A DNA stretch of 12,068 nt from Planctomycetia bacterium (lineage in GTDB: Bacteria; Planctomycetota; Phycisphaerae; Phycisphaerales; SM1A02): NCBI GenBank assembly GCA_005799475.1, contig SYGQ01000215.1:1-12068 (forward strand), in the 5' to 3' direction. The notes under the pieces were generated by a model. That model was not told where the DNA came from, made no database searches, and worked only from the letters and a program-made list of their open reading frames with translations. A program made the position numbers and the translations under genes. The first letter of the stretch is position 1. Each line of letters starts with the position of its first letter. Shown here one piece after another: positions 1 through 6,757 of the stretch.

Positions 1-71
1 CGAGCGCCCCTCCATCTCGTCCTAAGTTGCGCGCGCACTCGAGGGGGCGCGTTGCCTCGTCGAGGGCGCAT

Positions 72-77
72 AGGAGG
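72..77 (+). promoter_or_regulatory. Shine-Dalgarno site that sets the start of the first gene
   Basis: AGGAGG lies six bases before the ATG at 84. The reading frame is open further upstream (an in-frame TTG at 27), but only the ATG at 84 has a ribosome binding site. It is also directly followed by a plausible export signal, so it decides the start. Confidence 0.85.
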
Positions 78-83
78 GAAGCC

Positions 84-1013
84 ATGAAGCAAAGTCTCGC
101 ACGCGGGCCGTCGTTCTCGTTCACATGGATCTCGATCATCTCCTCGTCGGTGGCGATTGGTGTCGACAACATCGTGACCGCTGATGTCGATGTGCCTCCA
201 CCCTGTCCAAAGATGGAGATCCCATGCGATGCCCCACCAACGACTGGCGATCCGGGGGCCGACCAACCGTGCGCCTGCGGAGACGGGTCCTGGGTGACTG
301 AAACCACCCATGTGGCATGCGAACCGGCGATTCCGACCACGGACAACGGCCACATGGCACGCGGTGCTTCAGTGTTCGACAGGGCCGCCGTGGCCGAAGC
401 GGGGCCGTCGCGAGCCAGTTGCCAACTGACCCTCGACGCCGCGTCGAACTGGTGGGTGCCCATCTCAGGCACCGGCGGATCGAGGGCGACCTTCTCCTCA
501 GGATGGAAGCGCGTATGGGGCGGTTCGTTGCCCGCGTGTCCCGAACTCCGTCTGATCGCGTGCTCGGGCACCGGTGCGGCCGCGGTCGCTGTCTCTGCCG
601 ACGCCCGCATCGGTTGCTCGGCCTCTGCGAGCGCCTCGATCATGGGTGCCGCGTCGGGTCCCGGAGATGCCAACGCCGAGCTCTCGAAGTCGATCAATGC
701 ATCGGCTCAATTCGACCGGATCACGAGCAGGGCCGACTTCAAGGGAAACATCGGGGGCACTGTTCGCGACCTCACTCCGTCGGCGGTGGTCGAGTTTTCC
801 GGCGAAGACTCCTGGTCGGTCGAAGGTGGTGGTGGCTCGACGGGCACCCTGGCGATTGTGGTTCACCCGGGGCGAACCTATTGCGCGATCTCCAACCTTC
901 CTGCGCGCGTGGGCTGGCACGGGTCTCTCGCGGTCTCCGGGGCGATCGGTGCGGGCGGAAACGGGACGGCCACTGCGTACTCGGCCGCCACGCTCACGCT
1001 CACCGTGAACTGA
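84..1013 (+). CDS. Secreted protein of unknown function, first gene of a two-gene unit
   Basis: I do not recognise the family. The 309-residue product starts with a short basic stretch (MKQSLARG) and a moderately hydrophobic segment at about residues 11-33, read as a signal peptide without a clear cleavage site. A Pro/Cys-rich stretch follows, with Cys at 41, 48, 63, 65 and 79; five more Cys lie at 113, 152, 160, 178 and 267, so disulfide bonds outside the cytoplasm are likely. From about residue 110 it is rich in Gly, Ala, Ser and Thr, with beta-type strands and a Gly run near 248-251, which looks like a beta-sandwich surface or matrix protein. There is no C-terminal sorting motif. The next gene begins seven bases after the stop, so the two are probably co-transcribed. 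Export is inferred; no catalytic motif is visible. Confidence 0.75.
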   Translation: MKQSLARGPSFSFTWISIISSSVAIGVDNIVTADVDVPPPCPKMEIPCDAPPTTGDPGADQPCACGDGSWVTETTHVACEPAIPTTDNGHMARGASVFDRAAVAEAGPSRASCQLTLDAASNWWVPISGTGGSRATFSSGWKRVWGGSLPACPELRLIACSGTGAAAVAVSADARIGCSASASASIMGAASGPGDANAELSKSINASAQFDRITSRADFKGNIGGTVRDLTPSAVVEFSGEDSWSVEGGGGSTGTLAIVVHPGRTYCAISNLPARVGWHGSLAVSGAIGAGGNGTATAYSAATLTLTVN

Positions 1014-1020
1014 GGCGGTC

Positions 1021-2790
1021 ATGTCGGCGTGCACTTCGTCCATCGTTGTGGCACTCGCCGCATGGCTCATGCCACTCGCCAGCTCGAGAGGCGAACAGGT
1101 TTCTCTCGCAGCGGAGACGATTCGAGCTTCGGCGAGCGCGATGCGCGACGAGTTTTCGCTGCGCGACCACGAAGTGTTGCTCGGGCGCAAACGCTCCGTC
1201 GATTGGGCGCTCCTTCCGGCACTAGTCATGTCGGACATCGCGCGCGGGGCCCCACCGATCCGGTGGGGCTCCCAGCTTGATGATGGCTACGGGTGCGCGC
1301 TGCCCATTCCAGACTGCGGGGTACCCACACCACCGTCGGTCGAAGCGTGGTGTCGAGCCATCGCCGACGAGGGTGCTGTGCGCATCGTGTACCGGTCCGA
1401 ATTGGCACGGGGCACTCTCTCTGAGTACCCCGTCTTGATCTCTTGGAGCGGCGACATCGGGCGCACGGCGGGTGCGCTCGCGACAGATTGGTTCGAGCCC
1501 GCGCTCGGTCTCAGGGGCATCGACTTTCCGCTCCTGCCCGATCGCGTGGGTGTGCGTTGGAACGACGAGTTGGTGCATGTGGGTGTCCTTGGATCATCGA
1601 TGGCACTCGATGCTCCATGGCCCGAAGACCCACCCTCATTCACGCACCTCGCCAACGACTACGACATCGCTGCGGGACTTCGCGCGTGGTACTGGGCCAC
1701 GAGGGGCATCGAAGCGTGGAGGAAGCCCGGACCGAGTGCCTCGGGGCGGCGCACCGCCCGATCGATCGGCTGGAGACTTGTGGGGCCGCAGCAGTGGGAA
1801 CTCGAAATCACGCTGCGCGAGTCAACCACTCCGCGGAGCGCTGGATTTGCGCTGGCGACGAGTGACGGCAGAGTGGCCGAACCCATTGAGACGGGGGTAC
1901 GGACGGTTCCCCCGAACTCTCGGCTCGTGCTCACCTTTCTTGTGTGTGACGACGGCGCACCCAGAGGTCGTCAACTCGACGCGCAGTGCGGACTCTCCCG
2001 GTTGGAGTGGTGGGTGGGGCACGAACGCATCGCGTGGGCGGAGTTCGATGCGATCCGTCGCACGCATTTCGATGCCGCGCTCGACGGAGTTGACCGGGCG
2101 GCATCGACGATATGGACCGACGCAATGACCCGAGTCCGCGCCGCACAGTCGACCCCATCGGACACCGCTCCCATTCCGAACGATGTGGTCACGATGGTGG
2201 CCGACGACGCCGCCATTCGATCGATCCTCTGCGCCAATGCGTGGGTGCATGCCGCCCACGGCGATCTCGCAGGGCTCCATGAAGCGCTCGTGCGATTCGA
2301 GGCAACGCGGCGCGTGCGCGGGTGCTCCCATCACGACCTCGCGGCCTTGACCATCTTTGCCGAATCGATCGCTCACGCGAGATTCCCAGAAGAGTCGGTC
2401 GACTTGGTGGTCACGCGGATCGGAACCCTCGCGACGCAATGGGGAGATGAGGACCTCTGGGAGGCGTGCGACTTGGCGACGGGCTGCGGACGGTTCTGGG
2501 CCGGCTGCGAAATCGCGGCCGCTGCGCTTGCGCGTGCGCGGACACCCCCTTGGCGTGCCGCATGGTTGCACGCCCTCGGTGTGCTTTCGCGTTACCGCGA
2601 CGACCCCGATGCAGGACTTGCCTTCGAGTGTGATGCGCAAGTCCGGGAGTTCGGCCTCCGACGTGCCGCGCGGCCGCTCAACACGGTCGCTCCCTACTCC
2701 CGCGACTCGTTGCGCTGCCCCGAGGGCGGGATCGCCGGCACCGCCGCGCCGATGCCGCTCGCGAAGTTTCGTGCGATCGACCGCCCCTAG
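1021..2790 (+). CDS. Exported protein of unknown function, second gene of the two-gene unit
   Basis: I do not recognise the family. The 589-residue product begins with a typical signal peptide: a hydrophobic core at about residues 8-20 (IVVALAAWLMPLA), then SSRG. The N-terminal two thirds carry several Trp and paired Cys (92, 99, 111) and look like mixed alpha/beta. Residues from about 345 to 560 are Ala-rich and helical, suggesting a helical-repeat domain, but no TPR consensus stands out. The Shine-Dalgarno GAGG at 1012-1015 overlaps the TGA stop of the upstream gene, five bases before the ATG, implying translational coupling and perhaps a shared role. The last codon overlaps the end of the convergent minus-strand gene by four bases. 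Codon use matches the neighbours. Export is inferred from the signal peptide only. Confidence 0.75.
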   Translation: MSACTSSIVVALAAWLMPLASSRGEQVSLAAETIRASASAMRDEFSLRDHEVLLGRKRSVDWALLPALVMSDIARGAPPIRWGSQLDDGYGCALPIPDCGVPTPPSVEAWCRAIADEGAVRIVYRSELARGTLSEYPVLISWSGDIGRTAGALATDWFEPALGLRGIDFPLLPDRVGVRWNDELVHVGVLGSSMALDAPWPEDPPSFTHLANDYDIAAGLRAWYWATRGIEAWRKPGPSASGRRTARSIGWRLVGPQQWELEITLRESTTPRSAGFALATSDGRVAEPIETGVRTVPPNSRLVLTFLVCDDGAPRGRQLDAQCGLSRLEWWVGHERIAWAEFDAIRRTHFDAALDGVDRAASTIWTDAMTRVRAAQSTPSDTAPIPNDVVTMVADDAAIRSILCANAWVHAAHGDLAGLHEALVRFEATRRVRGCSHHDLAALTIFAESIAHARFPEESVDLVVTRIGTLATQWGDEDLWEACDLATGCGRFWAGCEIAAAALARARTPPWRAAWLHALGVLSRYRDDPDAGLAFECDAQVREFGLRRAARPLNTVAPYSRDSLRCPEGGIAGTAAPMPLAKFRAIDRP

Positions 2791-4223
2791 TCGCCAACGA
2801 TCACACTGAGGTTCGGGTTCGCGTGCCGAGCGGAGGCGATGCCCTCGGGCGTCACGGATGACGACCACACAAAGACTCGCCTCAGCGAACTCGAGGAGGC
2901 CAGCGCTGCCAAGCCCGCATCGGTCAAAGGCGTACCGGCAAAGTTCGCGGTGTGCAGGTGAGGAAGTCGCGCGAGAGCTCCCGCTGTGGCATCGCCCGCC
3001 GCCGTGAAGTCGAGACGGATCGCGCGAAGTTCGATCAGCGGCGCGAATGCCGCCGCCGAGCCATCCGTGAGTCCGCTGCGTGCCGCGGTGATGGAGGCCA
3101 CCAGCCCCGCGACGCCGGCCACTCGGATCAGTTCTGCATCACCCGCCACCGGAGTCGCGCGACTGAGATCCAACTCGAGACTCGCTGTGTCTGCCGAGAG
3201 CGGCCGAAGAAGGATGCCCCGTGAGGCAAGCAACGACGCCGTCGCATCGACCTGCGCCCGCTCGTCTGGCGTCATCGCACGCGCGAGCGCGACCCAACCT
3301 GGATCCGGCGTGTGTGTGGCGCTCGCAGGCACCGAAGCTCCGTGCGCACCTTCGCTGATCCAATCCTTCAGGAGTGCGACCTGGTCGTCGTTGAGACGGT
3401 CACCCTCAGGCGGCATGCGGTCCTCGTCATCGGCCCCGAGCGTGACAACCTTGATGAGCAGGCTCGCGTTGGGATCGCCCGGCTTCACGACCCACTTCCC
3501 CGCTTGTTCGCGTGTCAGCCGATCGAGATCGTCAAGCCGCACCCCCCCCTTCTTCTTTCCATGACCGTGGCACTCGTAGCAATGCGCCGTGAGCAGCGGC
3601 ACGACCTGCGCCTCGTAGTCCACCTTCCACGCGTGCGAGTCAGCCCCCGGCGACAACACGGAAGAAGGCGCGGTCACGACGCTCGGCGGTGCTCCGAGTT
3701 GCACACGAGCCGCCGCCTCGGCGTCGGCTCGTTGTCCGCGTTCGGTCGCATCGATGGCCCGCCAGAGCGCATCGGTGATGTGCCCCTTGCCATGAACGAG
3801 ATCGCCACCGAGCGAACCCTCGGCACCCAGGCACATCGCGGTCGCGACGAGGGCCGTGCGCCACTTGCCTTGCGCCCTCGACCCCTGCGAATCGCGCGCT
3901 CGCACCACTGTGAACGCCAACGCGAGGAGGGCGCTCGCGCCAATGACCCCCAGCCATCGATGCAGAAAGATGTCCCCGGACGGCGAACCCCCTCGCGCTT
4001 CAGGACTCACCCAGCCGCTGACTGCCGCGAGCACCGCGCCGCCAGCAGCGATCCAGATGGCGGTGAACGAGAACGGCGCGATCCCTCCGCGCCGCGCGAA
4101 GGCGCGCCAGAGTTCGACCGCGGCGGCGACGAGGGCGAGTGCGATTGGAAAGTGAACGAGCGCCGGATGCAGTGAACCAACGAAGTCCAACCAGGCGTCG
4201 CTCACCACATTCGCGGGCTCCAT
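2787..4223 (-). CDS. Membrane protein with DUF2231, planctomycete-type cytochrome c and leucine-rich repeats
   Basis: The 478-residue product is a three-part fusion. Residues about 15-140 form a four-helix membrane unit of the DUF2231 type (SLHPALVHFPIALALVAAA near 17-35; further helices near 52-71, 88-108 and 122-140). Residues about 200-295 match the planctomycete cytochrome c domain: the heme site CYECHG (Cys215, Cys218, His219), then KKKGGVRLDDL, VKPGDPNASLLIKVV, RMPPEGDRL with Met270 as probable sixth ligand, and DWISEGAH. Residues about 345-478 hold leucine-rich repeats (for example LPHLHTANFAGTPLTDAGLA). A role in electron transfer or redox sensing outside the cytoplasmic membrane is inferred. 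It follows murG by about 28 bases in the ftsW-murG operon. I chose ATG 4223 because AGGA lies eight bases before it; ATG 4232 (three residues longer) is possible. No murC is present here. Confidence 0.85.
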   Translation of the reverse strand: MEPANVVSDAWLDFVGSLHPALVHFPIALALVAAAVELWRAFARRGGIAPFSFTAIWIAAGGAVLAAVSGWVSPEARGGSPSGDIFLHRWLGVIGASALLALAFTVVRARDSQGSRAQGKWRTALVATAMCLGAEGSLGGDLVHGKGHITDALWRAIDATERGQRADAEAAARVQLGAPPSVVTAPSSVLSPGADSHAWKVDYEAQVVPLLTAHCYECHGHGKKKGGVRLDDLDRLTREQAGKWVVKPGDPNASLLIKVVTLGADDEDRMPPEGDRLNDDQVALLKDWISEGAHGASVPASATHTPDPGWVALARAMTPDERAQVDATASLLASRGILLRPLSADTASLELDLSRATPVAGDAELIRVAGVAGLVASITAARSGLTDGSAAAFAPLIELRAIRLDFTAAGDATAGALARLPHLHTANFAGTPLTDAGLAALASSSSLRRVFVWSSSVTPEGIASARHANPNLSVIVGD

Positions 4224-4251
4224 CGCGCCCATCCTAATGATGCATCCACCT

Positions 4252-5415
4252 CTACGCGCGGACGACTCGCGAGCGGAACGCACGATCGTGGATCAGAAAC
4301 TCCGCAATCTGCTCAGCGCTATCGAGGGGCGGCATGCCCGCGAGTGCCATGCGCATCGCGTGGCGACGCCCCGCGTCCGCCATGAGATCAAAGAGGGACG
4401 CACCGAGGCCGCCAAGGTTCGCCTTCGCATCGACGAGATCCGCCGTCATCACTGCGCCTCCGGCATCGACGAGCGGGCGCGCATTCTCCCGCTGGTGTTG
4501 GTCGCGGTGGTACGGATAGGGCGCGAACACCGTTGGCACGCGATTGGCGAGCGCCTCCGCCACAGAACTGGCCCCGGCCCGACTGAGCGCGAGTTCGGCC
4601 GCGCCCCACGCCACTCCCATGCGGTGAAGAAACGGCATCACCGCAGCGCGAACTCCCGCTTCGCGCCACGCGCGCTCATAGCGGGCGATCCCACCCGCGG
4701 GCACTCCACCGCAGAGGTGGAGCACCTGCCAATCTCGGAAGCGGCCGCCCTCGTCCTTGGCCATCGCGACGGCGAGCTCGTTGAGGCTTTGAGCCCCCTG
4801 CGATGCCCCCGTAATGAGCAACACTGGCGTCTTCGGATCGAGCCCGAGCTCGGCGCGGCACAGCTCCGGCGACGCCGGAGCGACCGCGATCCGCCGAATC
4901 GGCATGCCGATGATCTCGCTCGAGAAGCCGGGAATTCCCGGGACGCTGACAGCGGAGACGGCCCTTGTGGCGCGGGTCCGCACCCACCGATTGGCTCGGC
5001 CCGGCGTCGCGTCGAGGTTGACAAGCAGGACAGGAATTCCGCGCCGACGCGCCGACGCCACGATCGACGGCGTCACGAATCCGCCGAGCGACACGACCCA
5101 ATCCGGTGCCACACGATCGATGATCTCACTGGCATCTCCGCGACCGCGCCAGAGCCCCGCGAGGAACCGGAGCATGCCGCGCACGGTGGGACGGAACCCT
5201 TCCGCGCGGACCGGGGTGAATTCGCCGCCGGCCTCGTTGAGCATCGAGGCGTCGATCGCGCGCGCCGAGCACGCGAAGTGGATTCGCGCGAGCGGGTCGA
5301 GGGCTCGAACGCGTTCGGCAATCGCGAGTCCTGGAGCGATGTGACCGCCTGTCCCTCCACCGGCGAGGAGGATCGTTCGATGCCTGGGCGATGCTGTCGC
5401 GTCCGCGTCAACCAT
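4252..5415 (-). CDS. murG: MurG, lipid II synthase (UDP-GlcNAc transferase)
   Basis: MurG transfers GlcNAc from UDP-GlcNAc to lipid I on the cytoplasmic face of the membrane, making lipid II for peptidoglycan. The 387-residue product (family about 355) has the N-terminal acceptor-side loop LLAGGGTGGHIAPGLA at 16-31, with His25 in the catalytic GGTGGH motif. The linker-side motif TGASQGAQSLNE lies near 200-213. The donor-binding signature runs RAGASSVAEAL from 279 (Glu288), then PYPYHRDQHQRENA. I chose ATG 5415 because AGGAGG lies four bases (and GGAGGA six bases) before it. ATG 5463, which overlaps the ftsW stop as ATGA, would add 16 residues (MTVVAIGVSSPRGGGS) of no family resemblance. Both readings imply coupling to ftsW. 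The identity is firm; the start is less so. Confidence 0.95.
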   Translation of the reverse strand: MVDADATASPRHRTILLAGGGTGGHIAPGLAIAERVRALDPLARIHFACSARAIDASMLNEAGGEFTPVRAEGFRPTVRGMLRFLAGLWRGRGDASEIIDRVAPDWVVSLGGFVTPSIVASARRRGIPVLLVNLDATPGRANRWVRTRATRAVSAVSVPGIPGFSSEIIGMPIRRIAVAPASPELCRAELGLDPKTPVLLITGASQGAQSLNELAVAMAKDEGGRFRDWQVLHLCGGVPAGGIARYERAWREAGVRAAVMPFLHRMGVAWGAAELALSRAGASSVAEALANRVPTVFAPYPYHRDQHQRENARPLVDAGGAVMTADLVDAKANLGGLGASLFDLMADAGRRHAMRMALAGMPPLDSAEQIAEFLIHDRAFRSRVVRA

Positions 5416-5419
5416 CGAT

Positions 5420-5439
5420 CCTCCTCCCCGCGGGGAGGA
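5420..5439 (-). promoter_or_regulatory. Palindrome overlapping the murG ribosome binding site
   Basis: Positions 5422-5439 are a perfect 18-base palindrome, TCCTCCCCGCGGGGAGGA. On the murG mRNA the second arm contains the Shine-Dalgarno GGAGGA (5427-5422, with AGGAGG continuing to 5420), and the first arm contains its exact complement TCCTCC. A seven-base-pair hairpin with a CGCG loop would hide the site. The ftsW stop lies about 20 bases upstream, so a terminating ribosome would cover the first arm and could open the hairpin. The sequence is seen directly; the regulatory role is inference. Confidence 0.5.
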
Positions 5440-5459
5440 AACTCCGATTGCCACCACCG

Positions 5460-6686
5460 TCATCCCGTGACCGCCGAAACCGCCGGCGCCGTTCCAACTT
5501 CGTCGGCCCGCTGTTGGGAATCCACTTCGACCGCTCGATCCTCGCGCGCCATGACCCGATCGAGAGCCATCACAAGCCCAAGCGAAAAACAAGTGAGCAT
5601 CCACCCGGTGCCGCCCCGCGAAATGAGGGGCAGCGCGATGCCCTTGGTTGGCGCGATCCCCGTCACCACAAGCACATTGATCAGCGCTTGCAATCCAACC
5701 GTGGCGAGAACGCCGAGCCCGACGAGGCGCGCGTATCGAGAAAGTCGCGGCGCGCCGCGAGCGTGCCCTCGCTCACGCGGACGCTCGGCCGCAACCACGA
5801 GCCAACCGCACCACAGCAGTGTGCCGTAGAGAACGACGATGATGAGTGCGCCGATGAGTCCCATCTCCTCGCAGATGATCGAGAAAATGAAGTCCGTTGT
5901 CCCCTCGGGCAGATAGCCGAACTTCTGGATGCTGTTGCCGAGCCCGCGCCCAACGAGTCCCCCGCCGGAGATCGCCCCCATCGACTGAATGATGTGATAG
6001 CCGATGCCCTGTGAGTCAGCGTAGGGGTCGAGATAGGCGATGATGCGATTGACTCGATACGGGCTCACCACGATCATCGCGATGAACCCAGTCAGTGCGA
6101 TGGGGAGCAAGAGCGCCGCGTGCCACCACCGGCAGCCTGCGGCCACCACCACAAGCAGCGCGACCACCATGACGAGCGTGGCGGTACCGAGATCCTCGAC
6201 CGCGATCCCGAGTGCGACGACCCCCGCCAGTGCAATCGGCGGGACGAATCCTCGCCACCAAGTGTGCAGGTGTTGCGCACGACTGCAGCACCACCACGCG
6301 AGCACAAGCGGCATCCCCCATTTGGCGATCTCGCTGGGCTGGAATGTAATGGGGCCCACCGCGATCCACCGACTTGCGCCATTGACCTCCCTACCGACTC
6401 CTGGCACATGCACCAACAGGATCCCCGCAAAGGTCGCCGCGAGAATCCACCACGCGGGGTTCCACAGCCCTCGTGCGACTCCCATCCTGTCAAGCGGAAT
6501 GACGCTCCCCAATGCGAGGCACGCCGCCGAAAGCAGGGCGAACACCGTGGCACGGCCGAAGAGGATCCCGTCGAGCGTGGTCCCCTCGGAGCCAGCGACA
6601 TCAAGGCTGGCGGAATTGACAAAGACCACCCCGCACATCAGGAGGCAGATCGCGCAGAGACCGACACCTTGCCCAGCTCGGAGCAC
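5460..6686 (-). CDS. ftsW: FtsW, SEDS-family septal peptidoglycan glycosyltransferase
   Basis: FtsW polymerises lipid II into glycan strands at the division septum, with a class B penicillin-binding protein. The 408-residue product is a polytopic membrane protein of about ten segments. Family motifs are clear: VNSAS near 24-28, GREVNGASRWI and VGPITFQPSEIAKWG at 98-124, DPYADSQGIGYHIIQSMGAI at 220-239, GRGLGNSIQKFGYLPEG at 246-262, TDFIFSIICEEMG at 264-276 (Asp265 is the conserved acidic residue taken as catalytic in SEDS proteins) and TGIAPTKGIALPLIS at 342-356. The usual ISYGGSS is here ISRGGTG. The start must be GTG 6686 or later, because an in-frame stop lies at 6693-6695, and the N-terminus aligns well from there. 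Pairing with murG argues for FtsW over RodA. The stop overlaps an alternative murG start by four bases. Confidence 0.95.
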   Translation of the reverse strand: MLRAGQGVGLCAICLLMCGVVFVNSASLDVAGSEGTTLDGILFGRATVFALLSAACLALGSVIPLDRMGVARGLWNPAWWILAATFAGILLVHVPGVGREVNGASRWIAVGPITFQPSEIAKWGMPLVLAWWCCSRAQHLHTWWRGFVPPIALAGVVALGIAVEDLGTATLVMVVALLVVVAAGCRWWHAALLLPIALTGFIAMIVVSPYRVNRIIAYLDPYADSQGIGYHIIQSMGAISGGGLVGRGLGNSIQKFGYLPEGTTDFIFSIICEEMGLIGALIIVVLYGTLLWCGWLVVAAERPRERGHARGAPRLSRYARLVGLGVLATVGLQALINVLVVTGIAPTKGIALPLISRGGTGWMLTCFSLGLVMALDRVMAREDRAVEVDSQQRADEVGTAPAVSAVTG

Positions 6687-6757
6687 GATCCACTATCGGC
6701 AATGGCGACGGTTTCGGGCGAGGAATCTCAAGCTCTCGGTAGGCTTGGCGATCCCCC

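Noticed and set aside
1..71. N-terminal extension of the first gene back to TTG 27, or the end of an upstream gene
   Set aside because: The extension would add Arg-rich residues ahead of a good signal peptide and ignore the strong ribosome binding site at 72-77. No coding motif is visible in these bases.
1822..2868. Minus-strand open frame of 348 codons opposite the second secreted-protein gene
   Set aside because: Low-complexity Arg-rich product without motifs. The plus strand has a signal peptide, a ribosome binding site and coherent composition.
3312..4175. Plus-strand open frame of 287 codons opposite the cytochrome fusion
   Set aside because: It is the antisense of a gene with an intact heme site, membrane helices and repeats, and shows no domain of its own.
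4237..5829. Long plus-strand open frame of 530 codons opposite ftsW and murG
   Set aside because: Its product is Arg/His-rich with no domain. The opposite strand holds clear MurG and FtsW motifs. It is a typical antisense open frame of GC-rich DNA.
6687..6757. Divergent promoters for ftsW and miaB
   Set aside because: The 71-base gap must hold both, but I could not find a convincing -35/-10 pair with proper spacing on either strand.
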